From positions 1,117,324 to 1,181,323 of the forward strand of contig JABAKD010000009.1 of assembly GCA_012845835.1 (NCBI GenBank): a DNA stretch of 64,000 nucleotides. The letters are read 5' to 3'. Positions 1 to 9,900 of the stretch are shown one piece after another. The notes under the pieces were generated by a model. The model searched no databases and had not been told where the DNA came from. It worked only from the letters and a program-made list of their open reading frames with translations. The position numbers were made by a program, and so were the translations under genes. This stretch comes from Undaria pinnatifida (lineage: Eukaryota > Sar > Phaeophyceae > Laminariales > Alariaceae). The number at the start of each line of letters is the position of its first letter. Positions within the stretch are counted from its first letter, which is position 1.

Positions 1-545
1 CGTATTTTGCTGGTGCCATCTGCACTGTGTCCAGTTTTTTCACGAACTTCGCGTTCCCTTGCTATACTTCCCCTGCACGTTCAAACTTTTTTTCAATCAC
101 ATTCATCAGAATGCATATTTCGAACCTAGTGTTGACGTAAGGGTCTGTTAAATTCGCATCCATCTTGCCTACTACTTGTGACATACCGTTGCCTATTCAT
201 TTAGCTCTGTGCTATCCCAAGGGCAGCCCTTCAAAATCTCTACGCTAAGGTACGTCTACTCGTAATTCGTATATTCTAGACCTCCATTTGAAAAGTGACG
301 GATTCACCTTATTTTACGTTACATACAACTACTTCAAATTTTTTCACGTTCGCTGTCACTCTCGATTTCCTCGTGGACTCTAGCGCCTCCTCAATCTGTT
401 TCTGCAATATTTCCTGTATTATAATACCAGACAGATACACACATAACCAACCACAACTTTCCGTGTACGTCATCACAAATTTACCACCTCTCACGGTAGT
501 AGTACTAAACTACTGGAGGTAACTTTATCATACCAATGCGTATTA
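1..545 (-). pseudogene. R1 non-LTR reverse transcriptase, middle and C-terminal part, cut by window edge
   Basis: Minus-strand translation, with several frame changes, gives the stretch after the RT catalytic box. ICDDV at 466-480 sits where a Y/FADD motif is expected. It is followed by QKQIEEALESTRKS and TANVKKFEVVVCN, then KMDANLTDP and ICILMNVIEKKFERAGEV near position 100. The order matches the thumb and post-RT region of a widespread non-LTR retrotransposon family that I recognise from memory. It is continuous in sense with the N-terminal part at 2655-3440, from which it is separated by Repeat A copies and unassigned DNA. Frameshifts and stops make it dead. The rest of the C-terminus lies left of the window. 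Confidence 0.75.
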
Positions 546-580
546 CTCAATCATAGTTATGGATATATATATATATATAT

Positions 581-1105
581 TTTTTTTTTCCGCAAAACCG
601 TCAAATTTATTCCCGTGAATAGATTTATAGCTTACACGCACAAATTGCCCGCCCGTCCGCCCCCCCCCCCCCCCCGTCCAACCCCGCTCGCTTATGATCA
701 AAACCAGGCGCCCACGTCCTTCAAAACTCCCCCCCCCCTCACCGGTTATTCCACTTACATATTCACTTGATAAAATGATACATTTCCCTCCACAGCTGTC
801 AGATTTTGTCCCCCTCAGAAACGGGTTTTATAGTTTCTGCGCACAGACTGACTAAAATCATTCTGTTGACCCTGATAGCTACCATGTAGTTGCAAGGGGA
901 GTCGCCGACCTATATCCCTAATGAGGACACACAACTCGTAATACGCGCGATCGGAGTATCACACACAGCTTGCAAAGATGAGTTTCGACGAAATCTTCGA
1001 TCTCACAGCTGGAGTGTATTTTCATTTTTCAAAATATATCACTCAGAGCTTGCAAAGATGGGTTTCAACGAAATCTTCGATCTCACAGCTGTGGTGTGTT
1101 TTTTT
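581..1105 (+). mobile_element. Repeat A copy A1, inserted in R1
   Basis: The copy starts right after a (TA)n run (562-580) and a T run. A module with 'CCGTCAAATTTATTCCC' (595-611) is followed by a C homopolymer (661-675). A second module, with 'CTGTCAGATTTTGTCCCC', lies at 795-860. The right-end module (RE) at 938-1025 contains 'CGCGCGATCGGAGTATCAC' and ends 'GGAGTGTATTTT'. A second, partial RE lies at 1046-1105. No long reading frame is conserved. It interrupts the R1 pseudogene, so it is younger than that R1 copy. Confidence 0.75.
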
Positions 1106-1369
1106 ATTCTTGTACTTGGAAGTAGTAGAACAATCACAACTCTGACTGTTATTTTTCTGTGCTCGGTAACAAGACCTTTTTTTCCACGTCCCCCTCGTCT
1201 TAGATTGTAACAGAATACTATAAGGACAATAATACACGTACATTGGTAATTGCAATCCGCCTCTTGGTATATCAAGTGATAATATCGTACCTCTCATATC
1301 CCCCGCTCTCTATACTGACCATGTCAGACAATAATATAATCTTACTATATTATCAGTGCACATGATGAT

Positions 1370-1600
1370 TTTATGGAAAACCGTCCTGTTGATCCTGACA
1401 ACATCCAGGGGAGTCACCGACCTATATCTTTCATGAGAATCAAATATATAACACGCGCGAACGACCTTACGTACTGTTTTGTGCAACTACTGTATATTAG
1501 CGAAACATAGCTGTACCACGCAGCTTGCAAATTTGAGTTTCGACCATGCGATAGGTCGTACTCACCGCTGACGTTTTTTCTTTTTCATGTAAACCTTGCT
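1370..1600 (+). mobile_element. Repeat A copy A2, degenerate right half
   Basis: A worn copy of the last two modules. 'AAACCGTCCTGTTGATCCTG' is followed by 'GGGGAGTCACCGACCTATAT', then a broken RE ('ACACGCGCGAACG' and later 'CAGCTTGCAAATTTGAGTTT'). About 50 bp of unrelated sequence lies inside the RE. It is oriented like A1, and the pair may be a direct duplication or two independent insertions. Confidence 0.55.
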
Positions 1601-1605
1601 GTGTT

Positions 1606-2654
1606 TCTGACATCTCCACGATACCATCCGCGAACATCAACCCCTACCACGTATCTTCCATTATCGTGACTCATTTCTGTCTCTTGGATGGCTACAATCA
1701 TCACTCGAATACCCGGCGAAAATATAGTGAGCGATACTATACATGCTTGTGCAACTCTGCGTAAAACATCAACCAACTGTCGAGTGTTTGCGGTAAATTA
1801 CTTAACAAAAAATTCTTATATCATTGTAGAAAAAGACCAGAGTCACCCGGGCATGCTTTTGGTTGTGTTTGTGTTGAACGAACCTAACAAAAGGCGAACA
1901 AGGCCTCCATATCATAGGCGGGGAGCGGGAAGGCAACATCAATTGTTGAATTTTGACATGGTGCGGTCGCACGCAGACACACCGATAGAGGAAAGGCCAG
2001 CAAAACACCATTAGACAAACAGCAACCCAGCAGCAGCAGCGCCGTAGTAGCACCGCAGCCGCAGCAACGGCGGGGGCGGCAGCGGAGGTGGCGGTGGCGA
2101 TAGCCCCGCCAAATGAGTTGCGGCTCGGCCTAGCTCGATCATTACGGCAGTCACTACAACAACAGACCAGCCAGTTATTTGTTATTGGTGTTAGAAATAT
2201 ACGCAGGAGACCCCAACAGCAGCCGGAGCCCTACAGCTGCCACGCAGCAGCAGCAGCAATAGCGGCGGAGGCGGCCGTGCGGTGTTGGTGGCGGTGGAGG
2301 TGAAGGCTCCGGCGACAGCGTTGTGGGATAGCGACGGTGGCTAACATAATCAGCACCGAATACGACATCACGCAGTAGCAGAGAAAGAGGCCACATCGTA
2401 GAGAGAGCGGGAGCGCTGGCTCTCTTGCACCAACCCCTGAGCGTGCGCGTACGCACCATGCTTCCCCAGCTACTTTTGTGCGCGTCCGCATCAATGATGG
2501 GTTGTGCCTACCACTGCCAAGCACAGCGCACAGCGATCAGTGTCTGCTGTGTTCTGCCGTGTGTTGTGGCCTTGCGCCCCCTGACTGTTTTGTCGTTGTG
2601 CCTGGTGTTGGTGGGCCAATCGTATGATCTGGTCGTTATAGATGGAAGTTCACT
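1606..2654. other. No recognisable gene; triplet-rich GC segment
   Basis: A short plus-strand ORF (1688-2014) has no domain I can name. From about 2020 to 2310 the sequence is rich in CAG, GCA and CGG-type triplets (Gln/Ala/Gly-like in translation), with higher GC than its surroundings. It reads as imperfect microsatellite. Together with the Repeat A copies, this stretch separates the two halves of R1. I see no terminal repeats that would show it is a separate transposon. Confidence 0.4.
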
Positions 2655-3440
2655 CTAATTCGTTCATTCAAATCAGGATTTCAATATCGGTTTTCGCAAA
2701 TTTTTCGTTCAAAGTTCGCTCGGCGGGATTGTTAGCTTGAATTTTGAGCTCGAGATTCCTTTGACGCAAACACTCGTGTGTTCGAATATTTCTCCGTCAG
2801 CACGACGGCACTCCACGCACATTCCGTCATATTTGTCTTCATTTCCCACCATTTTTCTTTTGATCTAAATCTCCCTCATATTTTTCTGGAACCCCTTTGG
2901 CCATACTGTGTTTTAACTTTCGATGCACATCAATGAAGCAGTTCGTCGTTAGCACGGCGCATTTCCTACCTTCCACTATCATACCTAATGTGTACATACG
3001 GTCTACACAACCATGTTTTGGCCTAAATCCTGCTTGCCCTTGGATAGATTTCGCAGTTGTCCAATATTGTTCCCATTCTACGTTTTGAAATCATGAACAA
3101 TATTTTGCCTACGGCCCTTGATAGCGTTAACCATCACTAGTTTCGCGGATCAGCTTCGTCTCCTTACTTGAATACGCTTGCTATTTTTAATACTCATTTT
3201 CTCCACCTCAAGGCCCGTACTCGTTGTTCTATATCCAATATAATACAACATAGCAATTGGGGTAAGCATACCGTCTCCCCTGTACTTTTACAGTTGTTCC
3301 ACAAATATCCGATGTCCCTGAAGCCTTTTTATTCTTAAGTTTGGCTTCACACGTCTTCACTTCTTCTCCAGCGAACTCTGCCTGTAACCCGTCTGAGGGA
3401 CGGTCTACACTTCTGACGCACCTATGTTTGCCTCTGCCCA
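2655..3440 (-). pseudogene. R1 non-LTR reverse transcriptase, N-terminal RT half
   Basis: Read on the minus strand this gives, in order: EEVKTCEAKLKNKKASG (about 3310-3370), the pre-palm 'KNKKASG' signature of non-LTR RTs; GGDGMLTPIAMLYY; then QAGFRPKHGCVDRMYTLG (about 2985-3040), the conserved 'QAGFR' box; then a decayed motif A region with CFIDV; then EIFEHTSVCVKG. This is the fingers and upper palm of the enzyme whose lower palm and thumb lie at 1-545. Expected spacing between KNKKASG and the ICDDV box is roughly 0.6-0.8 kb, but here it is about 2.8 kb, because later insertions split the gene. Upstream sequence to 3720 gives no clear R1 match. Confidence 0.75.
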
Positions 3441-3719
3441 CGTGTTGATATTTTTGTTAAATTGTGCGACGAATGTTTCGTTAGCTGTGGTTGCTCTTAG
3501 CTTGCAGTAATGTTTTCCAAGTATTTCGCATTATCTCTTCGAACTCCTCAGCATGTTCCGTTCTGTGCTCTTAATGTGGCTATTCCCGTGTCGGCTTCCT
3601 GCTTGTTGACAAAGCGACCCTTTCACCCCCACACAAATCTGCTTCATCTCACCATCAAAGTGACTAGTTGTTCTATATATCACGTCCTTCCATAATCCCT
3701 TCATCTTCTTTCTTCTTTT

Positions 3720-6700
3720 CCTCTACCATCTCATATACTTTATGGGTGTGGGGGGTCAAGTTAAACCGATACACACTATAACGCTGGCTTCGATAGAGGG
3801 GCAAATATTTGGGCATAAACGATAACGGGTCTCTCTTACAACGAAGACGTCGGAATGCCGTTTTTTATTCGAAATATCCATATTTTCATCACCTCGGCCG
3901 TGGAGTTGTTCATCAGAAAATAGTTATTTTAAGTCTGCTTGGGTGTAAGCGATGGTGTAGATGATAGGTGAACATGCGTATGACGAAAAGCAAACGTACA
4001 AAGAGAAAACGCGGCAACTGAAATATTGAGAGCAATTCGAAACCGAAATTAAGTACAGGATGGAGGGAAACTTGGCACGGACTTATGTAGACTCTCAACT
4101 TTTGAACATTTTCCGTGGGTTTCTTCTGTTCTCTGTTGCAAAGTTTATTGGTGGTCAAACTCTGAAGCTCACGATGCATATCATCGGACGGCAAAAACAA
4201 CAATAACGCCACCCGGTCGGAATATGTGACGTTTCCCGTTGCCTGCCCCCAAGTGCCACATCTGTGGAATGGACCACTTCCTTATTCGTCAAAGGCCTTA
4301 CTTCTTTCAATAGTATCAATGCCGGGGACGTACGAGGTGCATGGCGAACTGTTCTCACATGGGATGGTTTCCTTGTAGCCAACTGCAATAGTCTCTATCG
4401 CGCCACCACTGCTCGCGTGTTGAAAGGTCTACCAAGCATGTGCCCACTGATATCATCCACGAAATGAGAGCCAATTCACCTGATCTTCCTCGACTTTTCC
4501 AACGATATACAAGACAATTATATTGTGTAAAACGGCACGTCCTGAGACTAACACATCGCCTCATGGGGTATTTTGATTACGATCTCTGAATGGCGGAGCT
4601 CACTAGCCCCAAGGAAGTCGGATCGCCATTTCAAAAGAGAGAATTTCTCGTGTGTCTATCAATCGCATGGGTATCTCCGTTGCTCGGGCTTTGCTCTTAG
4701 CTTTCTCGATATGCTGTTTTGGGTTGGGGTAAAGCGTTCCTCGCGGGGCAAGACTTAGAAAAACGAAATACCTTTGCGTCGAACACGCGCACTTTACCTA
4801 CTATAGGAGTTGCACGTGTCAACGTTTACGATGGCGGGGCTCTGCAGCTGAGGAACTACTGACCGATGTGGGCGACAGTATGGGTACGGCATGGAGGATA
4901 CTGTTTTTTTTTCTGCGGTCATGGAATCATGAAGCAAAGCGTTCGTTTTCCTAGCGGCAGCAAAAGCAAGTTTGAAGCCTTTTTTATGTTAGCTTTTCTA
5001 CGTAACTCCGTAGTGAAGGTGTGGGTAACACCCCCACATTCAGTTTGGTATGTGCAGAGTAAACCATGACATTCTCTTTTTACAACCAGCTCATGAGAAC
5101 GTCTTTGGGTCTTCGCCGGCGTTGTGCTCTTGAGTGGGTTGGGGGATGGAAACCACAAACCGTTATGAACGCATGATAGATAATACGGTGGAAGTGTACC
5201 ATATATATGTTTCGCAGCTCCTTACATCAAGAGCTTAATATCTCACCCAACAATCTAACTGGACATACACAAGCTTTTTCACAATTGGCAACACCCATGG
5301 CCCCTAGTTATACAACGAACTCTAGATTCCCCAGTTGTGAAGCAAGAAAAACATGCAGACGGGTTGTGAGCTAAGGAACCACGTCGTTCAGAGCCCGTTT
5401 AAGTCAAAACGTGGCACGTATATCACGGCGTGTGTTTTCTACTGTAGCGCGCGTCCGAAGGGGTATTAACAGTCGTATTGAACGTGCCAACGACGTGGCA
5501 CCTTAGGTTGTAGGTTGGCTGAAGATGCGTGCTGCAGCAACGATAACAGTTTTTTCCTTTGCCATAATATGGTCACCTTCTCTTTGTTGCAATTGGACCT
5601 GTTGAGCTGTATATTTACCCAGACTATAGGGTTACTAATCAAGCGGCACATTTGTGTTTCTCCATATGTCAGGTTGTTCGTTAGGTATTGCTCTTCTCGT
5701 GTCGAGAACAGCAGAATTCATGTGATGCACCTTTATCGTAGCCTATATCTGACAACGGTTACATAAACGTCCGTTGTCACTTCGCAGGTGCTGTCTACGC
5801 GAGTTGGCATTGTTCTTTCGACGTCCAAGGCACTACATACTTCAACGACAACACCGCGCGTTATGTCGGAGGTGAGCTCTTTATGGGAATCACATATCCG
5901 TGCCGAGGTTTTTGTTGGGACTGTTTCACCTCAAGCATGAGCATTAGCTTTTGTGTCATCGTCATCATTCCACATCTTAGACCGACAATAGACGATGGCG
6001 ACCACTGTTGAATAGAGTTCGAAACATTTTTGATGTCAAGACGAGGACGGTAAAACTGTGGGCATCTGAAGACAATGTCGTTCGTCGGTGTGTGTGACAC
6101 GATGAGGGTAGACGCACATTTGGGCTAAGCAACACATGGTCGACGGCGGTTTCTGAACAAATCAAGTACTACCGGCTCAATCATTTTCACAAACTCAAGG
6201 TGGCATATATTTTACAAAATTAGCGAGAAGCAATACCGGCAAGGTTTGCGTCCGATAGTTGAAAAATAATACTCGTCAGTCAGGAGTACTTCACAGAGCA
6301 TAACGGCTTCCTCTCTCGTGCAGCGCTTACTGTGGAACGCGTCCAAAAAGCAACTCTCTAAAAAGAGTATGCTGGACGAGGTAAGCAACTCGATTAACGA
6401 TTCCTAGGCACTCCTTGTATTGACACCTGCCTGACAGACGATCTGTACCTCTTCGTCTACATCTCGGTGAAAGGACGTCTTGTCGTCGCTGGTATTTTTG
6501 ACGCCCAATGAACGGGGCCAAGTTCTCAAATTCCGCTATTCCCAATTGAAAGCCCGGCACAAACCATGCGGATATGAAGTAGGCACTGACGTGGATTCAC
6601 ACGCTACGTGCGTCTGTCTTCGGGTGTAACTACGTTGATATCTTTGACCCGATTTTCAATAACTGCCGGAGTTATATCGCATGCATATCTAAGTCGTTCG

Positions 6701-7221
6701 TGTGATATCCCAACGCCTCCTCCCGCTATGCTTCACCCTCATTGCCCATCATGTAGGCTCAAGTACCGGGGAAATATAGCTAATCGTGCAGTCAAACAAC
6801 TAGTTGTCACACGTATTTTGTTCTCTCCATTTATGAGGCCTAATCCCTGGTCTTTGAGCCAAGACATGAAAATGCCCGTGACCCTTGCTGCAACATCTGT
6901 TTTCTAAACAACGGGCCTCCGTAACGTCCTTACAACACACTATGGTCGGAAAATACTCTTTTAGCGATATTTTTAAAGGGATCTCTACCCCATGGGATTT
7001 TGCAGCGGGGTGCAATTTGTTTTATGTACTTTATGCAGTAGCCCTAACCTTCACGGGTCGCTTATCCCAAATATCACTTAATCAGCCACTGCGATTGGGG
7101 GCTCTTCCAGGAGTATTGCCTGGTCGAGTCCGGTCGGGTTGGGTGAAGATAAGTGAGAGTAAGGGTGAGGTTGACCCATCCCGGCAACGTCTTACGGTAG
7201 AGGTGCACCCTTGAGTTTGTA
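3720..7221 (+). repeat. Background block B, copy 1 (B1)
   Basis: This block aligns by eye along its length with 16690-20300 and 43390-46860. Shared landmarks in the same order: a GGGGGG-TTA start; the stretch with 'AACGGCAAA' then 'CACAAGTGCCA' (4180-4260); 'GCCG-GGACGTACGAGGTGCATGG' (4320); 'TGGCGGGGCTC' (4831); 'GGTTGGGGGATGG' (5137); the 84-bp exon-like segment; a 'GACACC-GCCTG-CAGACGAT' segment (6420); and 'AATCAGCCACTG' (7080). Identity varies, with many indels. No ORF survives through it. A minus-strand frame at 6327-6560 aligns with 46175-46384 (CR-x2-GT-x-RL-x-G pattern), but coding is unproven. Confidence 0.7.
5788..5871 (+). pseudogene. Beta-helix-like exon remnant in B1
   Basis: The segment sits between a TTCGCAG acceptor-like end and a GTGAGC donor-like start. 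It is exactly 84 bp and has phase 1 at both borders, so splicing would rebuild a Gly codon at each junction. Translation through the borders reads AGAVYASWHCSFDVQ then GTTYFNDNTARYVGG. The 'GGAVY ... F-x-(N/D)-N-T-A ... GG' pattern resembles one coil of a right-handed beta-helix (Pmp-like) surface protein. The B4 copy has the same borders at 45597-45683. No neighbouring exon is intact, so this is probably a relic. Exon status is inferred from borders and reading frame only. Confidence 0.4.
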
Positions 7222-7500
7222 CGGCCGACCCAGGCTACGGTAGGGGGGTCCCCTTTTGGGCCATTTATTTCAGTGGCTAGGGGTCACTCGCGCGAGTAAC
7301 CCCTTTGTTCCTATGCAATCTTACGTTTTCTTTATGTTTTACATTGACGAAATCAATCCGCAATGCAAAGGTGATCTAAGCTGCGGCAAACCAAGTTCCT
7401 AAACCATCTTCATCCGTAGGGTACAGTGCTACTCGTGCGAGTGGCATAAACACACCAGTGAAAATGGGGGTACCCCCCCTACCGTAGCCTTGGTCGGCCC
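7222..7500. mobile_element. 280-bp terminal inverted repeat element (MITE or foldback type)
   Basis: The left end at 7222-7250 reads CGGCCGACCCAGGCTACGGT followed by AGGGGGGTC. The right end at 7472-7500 is its near-perfect reverse complement. The inverted similarity continues inward: 'CACTCGCGCGAGTA' near 7286 pairs with the region near 7430-7445 (CTACTCGTGCGAGTG). There is no coding capacity. B2 and B4 lack it at the matching position: near 46840-46870 the flanks run straight on. Insertion is therefore supported by an empty-site comparison. I could not define a target duplication. Confidence 0.65.
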
Positions 7501-8759
7501 CTCATATGACCAACAACCCTTAACCCTACGCCACAAACAGATAGTGAGAAAATAAGAAATATTACATACCGTAATAATTGTGGTAAACGCCGCCTCGCGG
7601 TAGACGCCCCGGGGCGCTGTTTTTTACGCGACAACGGGCAAACTCGGAGAAACCATCCCCTGTCAAAACAAAAATGCGGAAAATGCCCGGAACGCACAGT
7701 GAATGCCCACCCCCGAATCTCATTTATATTTTAAACGCCACGCGGCCGAGCTTGCAGGCCATTTGAGGGTTAGAGATGGAGTTGGTTTTGACGCAGGCAA
7801 AGGGGTGCGTTTCGCAGTAAACTTCATCCCTGGGATGCGGGTAAGTAATATTTTGCCCGACAACAGCAAAACAGGCAAAGGCAGACGCGGACGGACAACC
7901 AAACATGTTTTGGACGTTTCGACTTTAAAACCTAATTGTCACACAGTCAGTTAAGCGACTACCGTGCTGGCCTGCATTGGGGTGTGGTGTTTATAACAAC
8001 TCGTGCCGGTGTGTATGGGATGACGATGGTCTCGCCTCTTGATGACACAGACCTGATGACCGTTGCACCGGTGGGGCAACCGTTCAGTCATGAATCAAAG
8101 ATGCTTAAAAAGAACATAATGGCTACGATATCATGTCGTGTCCCTTGTCTCGGTACTACTGCTGCTCCAGGAATAAAGGCCCAGATCGTTTTTAGCGTTT
8201 GAACCATCAGCATTCCCACCCCCTGCCCTAACACTGCTGTATCTCCCTTGCCAATGACACAATACTAGCGTCGCAAACACACATCGCTACCGCTTGATGA
8301 CTTCATCGCCGGCACCGGCACCAGACCCGACGTCCCTCTTGCCGCCGCTGCTGTTCTCATAGTCAGCGTTGTCGTCACCATCAATCACGATGAACTCACG
8401 ATGATGAACACCTCATGCGGCCGTGCTGTTCCTGTTTGCGTATTTGAGGCATGGATTATTGTTAGTATTTTTTGCATCGCTCCGCGTGTGACAGATGTGT
8501 CTTTCACGTTTACTTTCGAATCGCCAGGGGGGGGCGAACCCTTGAAATATTATTCAGAAACCGTGCTCCGGTATCGCGATAAACGCCCCGGGCCGTCTGT
8601 TTTCACCGGTAATATCATAGCGCCACAGGAGGAGATTACTCCCATTACTATGGTATCCGACGTCAAATCGTATGGCCCAGGTTCTACCACAAAACTGTCT
8701 CAGAACAAGAACAAGATTCCGACGGTAAATGTTTGAGTGTAAGGGAGCCTCATCATTCA
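7501..8759 (+). other. Unassigned segment between B1 and E1 with short open phrases
   Basis: The first part (7500-7560) continues B (compare 46870-46920 and 20270-20310: 'ACGCCAC-AAACA'). The rest has no counterpart that I see elsewhere in the window. Short plus-strand phrases recall beta-helix coils: RGAVFYATTGKLGE near 7600, and SVFTGNIIA near 8600 in a 111-residue ORF (8401-8736). That ORF starts with a hydrophobic stretch, but has no domain I can name. A CGCCCCGGG core occurs at both 7607 and 8585, so an internal duplication is possible. Confidence 0.3.
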
Positions 8760-9900
8760 TACAACAATACTATGTTTATTATTAGCGACAAACTGCCACC
8801 TCGATCGTACGTAGCACGCGCTCTCGACCTTTGAAATTTCAAATTGAAAAAAAAACGTGACCCGACCCGCGGGTTAGGGAATGACACTAAACGATCCCTT
8901 GCGATGTTCCCCTCTGTCTCAATATTAGTGGACATCTACGGCCGTTTCTTCGCAAACCCAAAAGAAAGTGGTAGACTTTACCAGAACTACGTCAGGACCC
9001 CCGTTGCCGGCTGGAGAATCTCTTATTTGTTTTGTTTTTCGTCATCCAATCCATTTTTCTCGCACTACTCTTGCGCTCCCACCCTCCCAGCAGTGCTTCA
9101 GATACCTCAGATCCAGGGTTACATAACAGGCCCTCTTCCCCCTTGGGGAAATATTGAACTACTTGAAGCCGATTAAAAGACGCAACCGCATATGGGTGCT
9201 CAAGAGATGGTATTCAATTCACGATAGGTTATTTTTCTTTGCTAGGTATGTTTGTGTCTATATCTCGAGATAGAAGGTAAATAGCAAAAGGAAAACACAA
9301 AACGTTTTATTTGTCACTAAGCCATGGTATTGAAGGGTGCTTTTCGCTTTCTCCATATGACAAAACCACCCGATTTCCGCCCTGGGTGAGAGGTACAGAT
9401 GTATTTAAGTGACTAGTGTCAAAATGCCATACTGTAGAGGTGAGTCTAAAGCAACCGCGACGCATGTTGAAGTAAGAGCGGCATGTAGTAATACACTTTT
9501 TTTTCAGGCGCCTCATTTCAAGTCGAGGAATTTATACCCTAGGTGAGATCTGAAGCTGAAAAACCCGTACGTTTGAGCTGGCATACACATGGGTTAAAAC
9601 CACATGAAAAAAGCATGATGCCAAAGAGGTATAACTATATGCGGGTGTTATGATTTGACGCGAGGGGCGCCTCAACCCAAAGGTGTCGGGAGGATTCATG
9701 CCAAATTTAGTATACACCGTCCTCTCCAAAAAAAGTGGTTTCCGGTACAGCAGTCAGTAGCGTCCCACAAGCAACAGAGTGATAAGATAGCCAGAAGATT
9801 GATGATGCCAGACACATTCTAAAACCCGAGAGCCTTTATGCCGAAATTTTATAGATTGCAACGTCCTCTCCCATGAAGGAGGTGTAGCCCGCGGGTCAGG
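8760..9900 (+). repeat. Background block E, copy 1 (E1)
   Basis: Its start is shared with 20460, 30840 and 52420: 'GCTACCTCGATCGTA', then 'GCACGCGCTCTCGACC', then a GA/AA-rich stretch and 'GACCCGACCCGCGGGTT'. Later landmarks are 'CCAGAACTACGTCA-GACC' (8980), a segment with 'GGGTGCTCAAGAGATGGTATTC', and 'GTGAGAGGTACAGA' (9385). All recur in the same order in E2, E3 and E4. I found no conserved ORF. Confidence 0.65.

Noticed and set aside
6327-6560. Minus-strand frame with a CR-x2-GT-x-RL-x-G pattern as a zinc-binding domain
   Set aside because: It aligns between B1 and B4 and partly B2, but the plus strand is equally alignable; without a substitution test it could be plain DNA similarity.
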